Origin: Ixodes scapularis | Taxonomy: Eukaryota > Arthropoda > Arachnida > Ixodida > Ixodidae | NCBI RefSeq assembly: GCF_016920785.2 | Contig: NW_024609835.1 | Coordinates: forward strand, 170,124,995 to 170,188,994 | Reading direction: 5' to 3' | Length of the DNA: 64,000 nt | Shown here: piece by piece, positions 1-11,929 of the stretch | Layout: every line of letters starts with the position of its first letter | Numbering within the stretch: position 1 is the stretch's first letter | Notes under the pieces: model-generated | What the model was told of the DNA's origin: nothing | The model's database searches: none | The model's input: the letters and a program-made list of their open reading frames with translations, nothing else | Translations under genes and position numbers: made by a program

Positions 1-165
1 GGTCCATGTTATCTTGTGGTCTGTAAACCAGGACTGACTTTTTTTTCCTCCTCTTTTTTTGTCTCTTTATCTTGATAATAGAATGACTAAACATATGAAA
101 GTGTCCACTCACGTTACGTGTAACTGCAATATGTAAATAAACTTGTTTTTGTTGGGAAAAAAAAA

Positions 166-246
166 ATGGATTAGCTTAGTGGGTAAGATGTGCGCCTCAT
201 ACACAGCAGGATCTTAGTTCAATCCCCCGAGGGAATTTTTTTTTTC
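166..246 (+). repeat. tRNA-like SINE head
   Basis: A Pol III promoter-like pair is visible: an A-box-like TTAGCTTAGTGGG near 171 and a B-box-like AGTTCAATCCCC near 216, with a T-run directly after it (236-246) that would act as a terminator. The spacing of about 45 nt is tRNA-like. No cloverleaf with a paired acceptor stem could be drawn, so I call it a tRNA-derived repeat and not a tRNA gene. Confidence 0.5.
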
Positions 247-496
247 TTCGAAATTTTGTTTTCTGTTGAGGTATTAGGCGATATTTACGACATCTCACTT
301 TTAAAATTAACACTGAAAAAGAACACAAAAAAAAAAAAAAAACACGAATGTTGTTGACGAAACACTTCCTTTTTGGGGGTGAATGGAGGACAGCGGGGCT
401 TGGGCCGGCCGGCACGCCGCCGCGATGCGGTGGTACAGGTGGGCCAAATAGGTCAATATATTTCTAATGAGCAGCCGCAGACTGTCGCCGCTAAAA

Positions 497-793
497 ATAG
501 TTGGGTACTACTCATACACGTTTTCCAAGAACCAGGAAAACTATGCCACCACAGAGAAAGAAGCTCCAGTAGTGGTCATGGTTTTGCGATATTTTCGAAA
601 TTACCTTGAAGGTCGTCATTTTAAACTTTTCACGGACAACCAAGCTCTTACTTACCTCTTAAGTTTACCTCAGCCGAAGGGACGGCTGGCCAGGTGGATC
701 GGCGAGATTCAACAGTTCTCGTCTGACGTAACCCATCGACCCGGAGAAAAGCTTCCTGATGCTGATGCCCTCCTCCAGGATAAACATTTTTAA
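497..793 (+). pseudogene. Ty3-type pol fragment, RNase H domain
   Basis: The frame starting at 467 encodes a stretch typical of the RNase H domain of Ty3-type reverse transcriptases: NYATTEKE, then FKLFTDNQAL, then KGRLARWIGEIQ and a terminal HRPGEKLPDADAL. The same motif order appears in the complete element at 22.9-26.3 kb, but residues differ widely, so this is another family. The fragment has no reverse transcriptase upstream and no integrase downstream; a TAA closes it at 791-793. The 80 bp just before it (about 410-490) recur at 9776-9850, suggesting that the fragment is joined to another repeat there. It is a dead 5'- and 3'-truncated remnant. Confidence 0.8.
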
Positions 794-1164
794 AGATATC
801 TTGACCGAGAGCATTCACCATGCTCGAATCGGGTAAGGCACTCAAGAGATGGAAGTGCGAGATGGAAAGGTTCATGTGCCAGAGTTCAGTGTTCGTACAA
901 TCCTACAGCAAAATATGCAGGCAACAAGGAATTCTCAAGACTCTGTACTACTTGGGACCAAATGACACCACCGAAATCACTGCTCTTAGGAACGTGGTTC
1001 CATATCACCTCAGGAGGGTTGAGGACAAAAGGCCCGGCGTGTGTAATGTTCCAAGGCAAAGACGAGAACAAAGAGGAAGCTAGAAAGGGAAACAAAAAGA
1101 AGAGGAAGGCGATAAAATAAAAACGCCATTCAGTCCTGTTACGTACTTCGGACCTTTATATTGA
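794..1164. other. Unassigned intergenic stretch
   Basis: No coding similarity, tandem repeat or inverted repeat was recognised here. Short open frames (for example 820-1083) show no known motif. Confidence 0.5.
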
Positions 1165-1395
1165 GGCCACTTTGTGAATACTAATAACGTATGTTACCAC
1201 AGTGAAGAGCAAAATCCCAGTATCAGTGCTCCATTTTGTAGCATAAACTGGACGTCTGTGGCCAGTCACACGACCGAGGCCACTCTGAGAATCACATTAA
1301 CGTGTGTCAGCACTGTGGGCAGCGAAATCTCACGGCCAGTGATCTTGTTCGAAGCATAAACGGGATTTCTGTGGCCATTCACACGATTGAAGCCC
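1165..1395 (+). repeat. Diverged tandem repeat, 113-bp period (two units)
   Basis: Two neighbouring units start at the shared word GGCCAC at 1165 and 1278, giving a 113-bp period. Each holds AGCATAAAC, TCTGTGGCCA and GTGTGTCAGCACTGTGG-like words. A further half unit appears before the SINE near 1527-1556, and two more units lie at 1830-2180. The units resemble a decayed C2H2 zinc-finger coding repeat (Cys-x2-Cys, then Leu and a His-Lys-Arg word at about the right spacing) but are frameshifted, so no protein is called. Confidence 0.6.
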
Positions 1396-1555
1396 TGTCC
1401 AAACAAGATGCGTACAAAATCGTGGTGCGATACAACTCTAACTTAAGCTAAACGTCGCTCCGCTTTTGCATGTCTGTTTGTTTGTTTTGCCGGAGGCAAA
1501 GTTTTTTTTTTACTGTTGAGGTCGTAAGGCCACTCTGAGAATCACAATAACATGT

Positions 1556-1800
1556 GCCACAACCAGCTCGACGCGCGTGGAGCGAAAGCTCGCGCTGCAG
1601 AACCCAGGGATCCTGGGTTCGAGCCCCAGCCCTGCCCGTTTCGATCTGAATGAGCATCGTACTGGCGTACGGTCGTTTATCACTACTGCGTGAGCACGTT
1701 AAAGACCCCGGGTTAGTAGTCGTACTGCACTGGCCAAATTGCTCATCTACAGTGTAAACCAGTGTCGCCTCTACTGGCAGACCAACCTTACGCTGTATAA
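1556..1800 (+). repeat. tRNA-derived SINE, 5'-truncated
   Basis: A canonical B box GGTTCGAGCCC lies at 1616-1626. It follows AGCGAAAGCTCGCG and precedes GTTTCGATCTGAATGAGCAT, all shared with the SINE at 42.27 kb, which keeps the missing 5' A-box part. It interrupts the 113-bp repeat array. Confidence 0.7.
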
Positions 1801-1829
1801 ATCACTAAAACGTCCAATTTCACTTTTTG

Positions 1830-2180
1830 ACTTTGTGTGCAGCGAGCTCTCACTGCCAGTGATCTGAATTCTGAAGCATAAACAGGATGCCTGCGTCTGA
1901 GAATCGCAATAACGTGTGTCAGCACTGTGGACAGCGAACTATCACTCGCAGTGGTCTGTCTCAAAGCATAAATAGGACGTCTGTGGCCATTCACACACCT
2001 GGGACCACTCTGGGAGAGAAAGAGAGAGGAAAAAAAACTTTTATTTTCGCTCCGAGTCCGGAGCTCCCCACCATGTGAATAACAATAACTTGTGTTAGCA
2101 CAGTGTAGACCAAAATTCCAGTGCGAGTGCTCCGTTTCGAAGCACAATAGGGACGTCGAAAGCTCCCTTGAAGGAAGTAA
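1830..2180 (+). repeat. 113-bp repeat family, further units
   Basis: Two to three more diverged units of the 1165-1395 family are present, recognisable by AACGTGTGTCAGCACTGTGG at 1912 and AGCATAAATAGGACG near 1967. One unit has an inserted purine-rich patch (GAGAGAAAGAGAGG) near 2015. Confidence 0.55.
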
Positions 2181-2189
2181 CGCAAAATT

Positions 2190-4080
2190 AAACTGACTCA
2201 CACTGAAAATACACGCACACCAGAAAAAAGATTACTCAAGTCGCGCAAACTTACAACTCAGTTTTTCCGCCAATTGCTGGCGGAAGCACTCGGCTTCCAA
2301 TCACCTGCGACAGGGTCAGTGCTGAACGCGTTTTTAGGTAGAGATGCTGCTGCTATCCCTCGAAGTGAGGTTGAAACACGCGCCGCAGCGTCCACGAAGC
2401 CGTTTGGATGGAGCTGGGAAGTAATCGAAAGAACGAAAAGCAGACTGGAGGACCGGTGGCGAAGGACAAAAGCAAAGTGTACTCGATGGGCAAGGAGAAG
2501 GCGAAAGAAATAAGTGTTTTTTTTTTTTCGTTTAATATTTTTTTTGGCTAGGAACGAACGTGGTTCGGGACCGCCCGATACAAAGGGAACAGCTGCAAGA
2601 TCATCATCATCATCACCCGAGCAATGCTCTCTGCTACCAATCCTCGTACTCCAAATCTGCGACCGGGCACTTTGTGGCTCTGTCGTCCAACTGTCAGGCT
2701 TTGTAAGTATATAGGAGGCTATGAATAAAATCAATTTTCATACGAGTAAAAGAAAAAGGAAGAAGGCTAAAATGCAAACTGAGGAGTAAGTTAGCGCGAA
2801 GTGAGTGATCCTTTTTCTGGTGTACCTGTATTTTCAGTGTAAGGAATTTTAATTTTGAGCTATTTCCTTCATGATGAATACCCAAGTCGCCCAGGCATCC
2901 ATTCTAAGAACTCTTTTGAAGTCCACTGCCATTAAGACTCTTTGGTCTCACTTCGGCAAGTTTGCTAACACGTCGTGGTAAGTGAGAAGCCGGCAGCCCT
3001 GTGCGCCGAGGTGCGGGCTGCATGGGTGTGGCATAGATTTACTGAATTTCAGAGGTGCCAATGTACTCGCTTAAAATATATTGTAAAAACAGCACCGGTT
3101 GCTTGACTTGAAGGAAAGCCTGCTACAACATTGGTGACGGGTATGTGAGACGACTGAGATCTGGGGAATGCCAATGTCTTGGCTGGTAACTAGGCCTAGT
3201 GTCAGTCCGAATCAAGCTTGATATCGTGAGTGTTGTAGGAATGCTGTGATAAGTAAAGCGGTCTTTCACAGAGGCTTCAGTTTTGAACTCCCCGCACTAG
3301 TGCGGTGTAGAGAATTAAATCGAACCTTTTTGGAGCCGATTAGAACCACAATGCACAGATTGCAGCCAGACTTGTTGACGAGGGCAGCGTCGAGAAGTAA
3401 TGAAAGGCCGTCTTGAGTGCTTTGGTGGATTCTGAAACTGGTTTATAATGAATGGAAATGTTCCTCGGTCTTTCGATGCTGCAATCTGTAACAGGCATAG
3501 TCCTGTTTTCGGTTGGTGCTGTTGTAGTGCCCCCGTCAGCTGACCCAGAGGTTAAATAGGTGCAAGTCCCGATTTAGAGTCCCGTCTCGCACTCAGATCA
3601 AGTGGTTCTCTACTTGGAAGACCTGGGGATGTACTGTTGGAGCGGAAGCGTAGGATCCGTCTCACGGGCTGTTGAGAAGTTATCCCATCTGACGAATCAT
3701 GCTGAACCCTTTGAAGGTTGAAGTCGTAAGGCTTGTAACGAGATCAGATAGGTAAGTGGTCGCTTCCCACTGTCGATATGCACTCGCCATACCCCTTGCC
3801 ACACTAGCCTTTAACTCTGAGGCCCGAGCTCGCTGTACTGGTTATAATTTTGCATCAATATCGCCGATAACGAGTCCTTCTCGTCCAGACCATAACCACT
3901 TCAATTGCCCGATAGATACGAACTAGCTGCTCCTTATCCAACTTCAGGTCCTGGACTTCGACAGCAGAGGGACATGAAGTTCATTAGTTTTTATGTTCTG
4001 TTCAGAGTTCATTTTTTCTGGAATGGGTATCTAAAGTGATGCCAGTTCGATGGTGTTGAAGTAACGCGAATCGGGAACAG
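2190..4080. other. Unassigned intergenic stretch
   Basis: About 1.9 kb with no recognised gene. The 2274-2513 plus frame and the 2258-2734 minus frame overlap and match nothing I know. A short ATC microsatellite sits near 2600. The minus strand of 2.7-4.0 kb has patches of open frame without a family motif. Confidence 0.4.
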
Positions 4081-4084
4081 GCTT

Positions 4085-4205
4085 TTTCTGTTGTGACACT
4101 CGTTTCATCAAACGACAATTCCTCGACAGTTTGTTTCATCGATACTGCAACGTTTTATCAACAGATCGTTTCATCGGTTCTCGTTTTATTGACATTTGTT
4201 GCTAT
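4085..4205 (-). repeat. Degenerate 14-15-bp minisatellite, left arm
   Basis: Repeated CGTTTCATCGA-like words (for example 4103, 4132, 4169) are spaced by roughly 15-30 bases. The reverse complement GTGTCGATGAAACG is the unit of the array at 9945-10040, so the two blocks face each other as inverted arms around a 5.7-kb interval. Confidence 0.5.
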
Positions 4206-4296
4206 ATTTTGTCGGCAACTTCTTTTCCTTTTTTTAGTTAGGGCTGCGCTGGTCTGTTGGTGAGCTAGCGTACGTGTATATGCAAGGGTACGGGAC

Positions 4297-4400
4297 CAGT
4301 GTCCTACACGTTCCCGAAAAAAAGGAACGAAAGCTCGTTCTTGTTCCATAGGGGAAAAAGGAACTTGTTCCCGTTATTGTTAAAAAACGAAACGTGTGGT
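4297..4400 (+). mobile_element. Probable hAT-like element, left end
   Basis: Starts CAGTGT and is rich in GGAAC/GTTCC words. The inverted counterpart, ending in GTAACACTG, lies at 9741. The 8 bases outside each end agree at only 5 positions, so any target duplication has decayed. The internal part of the element is taken up by other insertions. Confidence 0.35.
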
Positions 4401-5944
4401 TAAATATACACTGTTAGCAAAAATAACACGCCCAGACGTGTAAACCGTTGTCCCATAGCGGACACGTCGAAACGTGTTCGTTTTACACGCAGCCATCTGT
4501 GTTTTTCGTCTACACATGAGGTGCTGTGTAAACTTAACACGATACACCGTGTTTTTCTTCCGCTAAGCACGGTTCAGCGTGTTGGCTGAGCGTGCTCATA
4601 AAATATGGCGGCCAGCAGCCGAGAACAGGCGAGGGACGAGCCCAGCAAGCCGCGCGCCTTTCGGCTGAATTGAAAGCACACAGGACGGCGTTTGTTCTCC
4701 TTCGATGTCTTTTATACACACTAAACAGTCTCCAAGCGGCGGACGTAGCTACGCGCAAAAATACGTACGTGCGTCGTCGGCGGTCGGCGGCGTCGGTAGC
4801 TACGGTAGTAGCTACGATCGAGCCGCTAGACAGAAAAGCGAACTTAAATGGACAAATAACTCGAGCAAACTATTTGAAATCGGGCGGTAACTTCCGCCAC
4901 CTAGCGGGATTTCTAGCAGTCTATAAAAAAAGTTTGCTAATATGCTACGAGCCTACGACCGATCACAAGTAGACACAACCCCTACATACATCACGCACAA
5001 CACCAATACCACGCATTACACATCACCGACATATACACAAACACAACACCCGACACTGCGCCCGACACTTCCTACTTAACATGCTTTTCTCTCCGCGGCG
5101 TATATAAGGTTGGCATGTGCGGGTGAGCTATTTAGTCGCTGACCGTTACAGATTTATAGAAGAAGACACAAAACACGGCGCAATGGACAGCCGTATGTAA
5201 GAACTCTTTGCATTTAAAAGTATGGAGGCAAAATCTATAATGTTAGTCCGTTGCGAAAGATAACGATGTATTGACAATAAATCCTAAACCGGTCATGAAG
5301 AAATTCAAATTTTCGTTATTTTTATGCTAGACCAGTGTTATGAGCAGTCCGACTAGCTTGAATCAGATTTTTTTTTGAATTATTAATATTTTATCATTAT
5401 ATAATTAATAATAAACGGAAATGATGCTTGCGCAAAGCATCTTTTTATATATTCTTGTGAAGGACATGTGCTCAACACTTCACTTCCGCTAGTTGCAGTA
5501 CAGGAGCAGACGCCTTCACTTTTGGGTCGTGTTGATGCAGTTTGTTGTCGTCTGTCGTGTCGGTGTTGAGTGGAGCGGTGGGGCTCGGGAGTTCGTGGCC
5601 GGTGTTATTCGTGATCACTGGTGTAAAACGCTAATGCGTCTTTTTTTTTTTTTTTTTTTACACTGCCACGCTGTTACCATTCCGAACTTTGAATATACAC
5701 GGGCCCGTAGCACTGCATTATGCTGAATGGCGAGCTCCTTCTCTGCTGACGTCGCTTTCCTGGTACCACTCGTAGATACTGCAAGCGTTTAAACAGTGTA
5801 CACCGTCTCGCCAACATCCCCGGTGACGTATTCGACCTGTTGAAACGTTTTGCTTCCGTCATTTTTAAGTACGCAAGGCAGTTATCTCGTTGCTCTGGTT
5901 CCGGTTATAAAAGCAAGGCAAAACGCTCGTAGTTCCCGCCCTCA

Positions 5945-6420
5945 GTACACGTTGGACATCTTCCCCACTTTGACACCCGATAACTGAATGAACGAGGATC
6001 TACATTCACTTCAGAGGTCACTCTCGCCGCTTCCTCACCGTTTAGCAGCAGGATCAGCTGGCGATAAGCGACGGATGAAAGAATTCGTGGCTTGTGAGCA
6101 TCAACAGCCCAAGCGTACTCGGTGCCGACGCGGGCGATGCGGGTTTCTGTCAACGGGGAGGCCAGCACAAACCGTGACCGTTCCAGCTCTTCGTCATGGC
6201 ACGGTGTTGCAGAGAGCAGAGTAAAATACAACTACACGGACCACCGAAGCAAACGCACTGCTATCGTAAATCTTGGCTTGTGATTGCGCCTTTGTAGATC
6301 ATCTTATTCGTTTTACTGGAGAGACGCAAACGACAGGCATAACAAAATCGCTTGCATACTCCGCATACCTCGCAAAAGCATTTACCCAGTCACCTTACGA
6401 AAAGCGCGAAACACGGAGTC
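5945..6420. repeat. Diverged direct duplication, copy 1
   Basis: Shares ordered blocks with 6955-7385, including GGATCAGCTG (6050 / 7045) and TTGGCTTGTG followed by ATTGCGC or GTTGCGC (6273 / 7223). The copies are about 950 bp apart and clearly diverged. Confidence 0.45.
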
Positions 6421-6954
6421 CGCACCGTCCTAAGCTTCTTCTGTTTTTACCTGCTTTAGAGCAGTTTGTACCCGCTTTTAGATATGCCTACTGAAACTGA
6501 AACAGGGCAGTGCCATAGAAAACAGACAAAGTTGGGAAAGCTTGCTCGCTCTCTCCAATTTCTCAACTCTCAAGTGATTGTACCATAGTAAATGCACCAG
6601 CGCCTTTCCAAAACAAAGAAAAAGCACTATGTTCACCACGCAAAAAATGGTCTCAGTTCATGCATCTGTGGGCAGGTAGGAAATCTTGCCCCAATTTATT
6701 CACACCGCATTATGAGCGCAACAAACTCGCACGAGATTTAAAGGAAAATATCAGTGGTGACTTAAGTTTCCCTGAAATTCTGTTACCGGTCGTTTGCAGG
6801 ACCGAGTCATCTACTCGAGCTGTGTGCGTCGCTGTGCAAACGCAGTCCCACACGAAGCATAAAAACGGCAGATCTAGGACAACAATCCGGAGTCCATTGT
6901 TCAATTCAAACGACGTAATTTTGTTGAAAACGCCCACAGCTTTTTACTCACGGT

Positions 6955-7385
6955 ATGCGTCGGTATACTTCCACATTTTGAAACAGAACGAGGGAAGATT
7001 TACTTTTAAAAACGCTCGCTGCGTCCTCCCGGACCAGCTGGACCGGATCAGCTGATTACGACGGACTAAACCCACAGCAACCAATTCGCGCTCCGTGTTA
7101 GTGTGGCTTTCTACCTCCAAGCACCGCACCACACACCACGGACACTTCAGCTCTTTGTCGCATTGCCGCGTTGCACCAAACAGAACGAGATCGCCGAAGT
7201 AAACGCAGCGCTGTCGTGACCCTTGGCTTGTGGTTGCGCACTCGTGGACCCGGTGACACCCTTCGCCTTCCAAGCACACACGACGATTGCGAATGATGCT
7301 TTCCGTCATCCGGGAACATCACAGGGGCACGTCTCCGGTCACGTCTTCGCTACATGTGCTCGCAAACCGAGCACCTTCCAACCTT
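6955..7385. repeat. Diverged direct duplication, copy 2
   Basis: Second copy of the 5945-6420 block, in the same order and orientation. No coding capacity is shared by both copies in one frame. Confidence 0.45.
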
Positions 7386-7641
7386 CTTGCCCAACCAAAA
7401 GAATACCGGCGCCATGTTAAACGTGCGTTGTTGCCAGATTTTCTCCGACCAAATAAAAAACAACGAAAGCAAACCGGTTCTAGCTTCCAGCTTACATCGG
7501 CGTTACGCCGTGGCCAAATTTTCTCTGTCACCTCTAACTTAAAGATGACCTACAGATGCAGCAACACTGGACACCACGGAGCGCCGTAAATTCTGAGGAG
7601 GATGCATGGGAAGCGGCGGCACCTTCGCTTGCAGTTGGAAG

Positions 7642-8112
7642 TAGGGGTGTCGCGAACTTTTGTCGAACCAGATTTTTTGGTCGAACTTTCGGGGTTCGAC
7701 TGGGTCGAACCGGTTCGACGAACCTTCGACCTTTTCACCAGATTCGACCGGTTCGACTTTGTGGACAGTGTGGCCAGACCTTGATACAAGCATGTCTAGG
7801 TTTGGCGAATTTCTTTTTTTATGCAAAGGGTTATTTTATTGTGTGAACAGCTGCAATTAAAATAAACTAATTCTATTCACTGAAGAAGTTAATAACTTGA
7901 TTTTTAGTACTGTATTGACTGAAATAGCCGATCAGCGCTGCACTTAATTCATCTCTTAGCCATTACCATCCAATCCGAAGCCAACTGGCCAGCCTGTCGC
8001 GCATGCGCACACGAGTCGAACCTCAATACAAGGTTCGACGAACTTTCCACTAAAAGTTCGAAAAAGTCGAACCTGGTCGAACTCGAACCGCGGCCGGTTC
8101 GCGACACCCCTA
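7642..8112. mobile_element. hAT-type MITE (471 bp)
   Basis: Perfect 16-bp terminal inverted repeats TAGGGGTGTCGCGAAC (7642-7657) and its reverse complement (8097-8112) are flanked by a perfect 8-bp direct repeat GTTGGAAG (7634-7641 and 8113-8120). An 8-bp duplication with TAGGGGTG-type ends is the signature of hAT transposons. Both subterminal regions are packed with GTCGAAC/GGTTCGAC words. No transposase is encoded, so it is non-autonomous. It sits inside the TA-flanked 4409-8702 element. Confidence 0.9.
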
Positions 8113-8704
8113 GTTGGAAGGCTTGAAGCCAAAACGAAACCAACTGCAATGTCGCGTGTTCAGATCAAGGGCACGCTTTTTATAGCCATTGTAACTGTTT
8201 AGAACGAGTAATGATACGCCTAACTTTATTTTTGGTGTGTGAGAAACAATTATCAAGACCCCTAATATAAATACAAACAAGGGCGACATAAGGGAAGCCG
8301 CATTGCCATTGTCGACCACAAACAATGGCAGCCAGCACGCACGGTAAGCGCGGGGTTCGCCCCCGTCTCGCGACATGGCGTAATTGCTTTTGGTGCTTAT
8401 CTGTCTCCGAGACATGTTCCTTTCCGCGGAATTTGACTCCACGGTCCTTTCTAGGTGTGTCCCCAAGCGTTCCGGTGCTTCGGTAGCCGGCAATGCTGCG
8501 GTCGTCGCCGGCGGTGGTGCGTGTTTTCGAGGTCGGCTACACGGTTATGCGTGTATGACCGAACGAAAACACGTTTTTTACAACCTCGCATGATTTTTGA
8601 ACGAATTATCCGTTACTCAACGTGTAAATTTATGGTAATTTGTGTAAATAGCATGTTTTTCACCCCAAATATTCACCAAATACACGGGACTTGCTAACAG
8701 TGTA

Positions 8705-9560
8705 CGTTACATTTGTATTTTGCTGGTTAGCATACTTACATCAAGCAAATTTTTTATACATACCTATTCCATTAAAACATACTAATTTGAATGCCATGAT
8801 GACAGGGCACCAGGAGAAGAAAACAAGCGGAACCAGGGTTTCCTTTGTTGATATATTCACCTTTGAAAATAGCAGCTTTAAATCACATTCAAGTTCGTCG
8901 TGGTCGATTCAGAGGAGCCAAATGTACTGTTACCCTACATTACACGAGCTTTTTACAAAAGCCTCACACGTTTCAGTCTAACGAAATCCCTTGTTCCAAC
9001 TTAAAAACATTTGCTTCTCGATGTTGCTGCCCGCAAGACAAGGAAGTGAAGAAAGGAATAGAACTTTTGGAAGGTCAGTCTTGAAAGCTACAAGTGCTTC
9101 TTCGTGAAGGTGATTCGATGTTCACTTTGACGGTGGGGGAGAAGAAAATAGGGAATAAAGGTTAATTTTTGTGAATCCTTTAAGTGACCAATGTTCGGTT
9201 ACAAGTGTGCGTTCGATGTCTGGTAACCTGTTCTTTTGTTGTAATTATAGGTCTATTTGTGGAAGTTTAGTGACGGCTATAGTCGGCCTTAGATTTCTGG
9301 GTGTATGAGGATTCGTGAAAGCACAACAGTAGCTGATTTTGAAACGTCCCTGTTTCTGTGTCTTTTCCTTTGACTGAAAGATTTGCTTTTTTTAGCGCAG
9401 TCTCAGGCACTTAAAACAAGAATCAATATCCACCAGCTCGCCTGCATCCGAGCTGTTACCAAGCGAGGACCCACAAAATAAACACTAAAATAAGTAACAC
9501 GAATGTTCACGAGATTCAGCTCTTTGTAAATATATTGTTTTTACACTTTTTAGAATTTTC
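8705..9560. other. Unassigned stretch inside the putative outer hAT-like element
   Basis: AT-rich sequence with no recognised coding motif; open frames at 8691-8981 and 8845-9084 overlap in different frames and match nothing known. Confidence 0.4.
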
Positions 9561-9599
9561 CTCTTAAAAATATAAGAAACATTGCCCAACTGGACGAGA

Positions 9600-9741
9600 A
9601 AAAGTAACCCCGTTTCTTTTTCCGTTCCAGTAAAAATGTAACGAGTTCCCGTTCCATTTCCACCGATGCAAAATCGAACGGTGGCATTCCTTCGTTCCTC
9701 CTAAAAGGAACGCGTTTCAGGAACGCCGTTCCGTAACACTG
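9600..9741 (-). mobile_element. Probable hAT-like element, right end
   Basis: Ends GGAACGCCGTTCCGTAACACTG-type; the terminal CAGTGT and the GGAAC-rich subterminal region mirror 4297-4400. Confidence 0.35.
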
Positions 9742-9944
9742 AACAGGATCACCTCTACACGCTGCTGCGAAGCGGCATGTACAGGTGGGCCAGGTGCGCT
9801 CTTATTTTTGTAATGAGCTGCCGCAGACCGTCGCCGCAAAGCGTCGTGAACAGGGTGGGTCAGATAGTTGAACACGCGCCCCAGTGGTAAACGCGCGACG
9901 GAAGGTTCCTAGAGTGTGCGATTCGCGTGTCGATGAACTTCACA

Positions 9945-10040
9945 GCACCGTGTGGTCTATGAAACTATAAGTGTCGATGAAACGAGTGTCGATAAAAAGT
10001 TTTTGATGAAACGTGTGTCGGTAAAACGAGTGTCAATGCA
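9945..10040 (+). repeat. Degenerate 15-bp minisatellite, right arm
   Basis: About five tandem units of the type GTGTCGATGAAACGA between 9970 and 10040, in inverted orientation to 4085-4205. A looser version occurs at 53740-53810. Confidence 0.6.
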
Positions 10041-11929
10041 ACGACAGAGCCTTCTTTCTCTGATGGTTTCGTCGATGCTATGACAATGAGGACTGTGAAA
10101 TGGCCTCAAAGAAGAAGTTCAACAAGTTTTCTACACGAGTCTGACTTTGCCTAGGTACACCCGAAAGATGATGATGGAATATGAAAAGCGTGTTCGCGGC
10201 TACGGCCTGGTATAATGCAGAGATAAACACACGTCAGGAACGTAATTAGGCGGCTCGAGCCGTTGCTTGATTCTAACATTTTCGATTTTATTGTTATGAA
10301 GACAAACAATGATGCCGCTTGCATTCTCACCAAGATCACGACATCTGAGTATACGGTATGTTTTTAAATTTTTTATTTAAACAAATATTTCTTATATAAG
10401 AACGCCACAATTCATGAATTGAAGGGAAGGTGCCCTTGCAATATATCTGTAGACATCTTTTTCAGCGGTTACAAATTATTAAACCATTGCTGCTATCGAA
10501 TAGTGTGGACAAAATATTTCCTTCTGAAGTAAATCGGGAAAGTTTGCGCGTGTTTTCCGGTAATACCTTAGGCATTAAAGAGTTACGCTTGGTGTCACGT
10601 CTGTTTGTAAACGCAACTGGTGAAGTATACGCCGCGACGCGAGTCTGCGCACACGCGTCACGTAAACAGGTTTCGAAGCATAAACATACGACTAACAGGC
10701 GCTCTGAGAGCGAGCAGAATGTTCGGAAGCATTTGAGAGAAACAAATCTGCTTCCCTTATATACTCTGAAATTTTTCCGAAGGAGGACATCAGCTTTTTA
10801 ACGTTCAAAACAATATTAATTAAATGTTTCTAACATGCGCATCACCGCATTTATCATTTATATGCCACATGTATGCAACAGCTCATTATGGCGAACGAGG
10901 GTGCATTCGAATATACTATTGCAGTTATAGATTACCGTGCAGCTGATTGCGACGTGGAAACTTGACAAGGACGTCACGTTTCACAGATGAATACATACTG
11001 CTTCGAAGGCGTCATTTCAGTAGACAGACTATTTATTCACGCCAGCAAAGATACGGTCGAAATCGGGTGAAAACACCGACTGTGTTGGCGGTTAACTCAT
11101 GCCCATTCCACACAGCCCATTATACCTATAAAGAAGAGCTTGGTGACCGCTGAATTTTAACGTCGCTCCACGGGAACCACTGCGAAGGAAAGCCGATGCC
11201 GTCACGATGTTGAGGCGCAACCTGAGGCAGACGAAGAAACAGACGGTGTCTGACGTACGATGATAAGCCTAACATCCACAGCGAACGTTTCGATCGCAAT
11301 GCTATCGCTGGATTCTCACGCTGCCGCGCAGAACCTATTGTGAATGGAAGTGGACGCGGTTATGACTAAGCGGCGTACACTTGGGTAAATTTAAAACCGC
11401 GGTAAAAAGCAGAATAATCACTGCAAGGTGCTGGTATCATAAAAATTCTGCCCGGCAGCCTCGTTGTAAATATTCGTCTGCAAGAACAAAAGCGGTTCGC
11501 GCAGACAGTGACGTCACGGAAACAACAGGACGCGATTAAGGAATGCAAGATTCCCTTTGAGGAGCATTTATATCTCCTTGACTTGTAACCGACTATAGAC
11601 CGATCATCCTCCGCCCCCGATGCACTCATTGCATTAGATGCCCGGTCACCCCACATGTACTCTGCGATTACCCAAACACCCTTCTATTCTGCCAGCAGCA
11701 CCTTTACTTTCTCGCACCCAGTTCCGAACCTCATTTTTTTTCAGGAGTGGTCGCTCCCCCTGAAGGGACAGACAAGGTGGCAGGTGGAGGGCCTTCGTGG
11801 CCCATATCCACAATGTCCTACCAGACGCCCAAGACAGTAATATTTTTGTGTGTATGTGTGTGTTTGTTTCGTACGGCTCTAGACTTAGGGCCATTTTATT
11901 TTCAATTATGTTTTTTTTTAATCTTCCAC
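10041..11929. other. Unassigned intergenic stretch
   Basis: No recognised gene or repeat. The 123-residue plus frame at 10430-10801 is the longest; it has no signal peptide, domain or motif that I can name. Confidence 0.4.

Larger units (their letters stand above)
4409..8702. mobile_element. TA-flanked element with CACTGTTAGCAA termini
   Basis: The 12-bp inverted termini CACTGTTAGCAA (4409-4420) and TTGCTAACAGTG (8691-8702) are perfect and directly flanked by TA on both sides (4407-4408, 8703-8704). Both subterminal regions are rich in ACACG/CGTGT words. A TA duplication is typical of Tc1/mariner-like transposons, though the terminal sequence itself did not let me name a family. The interior of 4.3 kb has no recognised transposase; the longest open frame (4592-4972, 126 residues) has no known motif. 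It could also be two MITEs of one family facing each other. Confidence 0.45.

Noticed and set aside
2190..4080. Decayed minus-strand coding region
   Set aside because: Patches of open frame exist but frames change and no motif supports a protein.
4592..4972. 126-residue frame inside the TA-flanked element as a transposase
   Set aside because: No DDE/D motif pattern, helix-turn-helix or other family signature can be seen.
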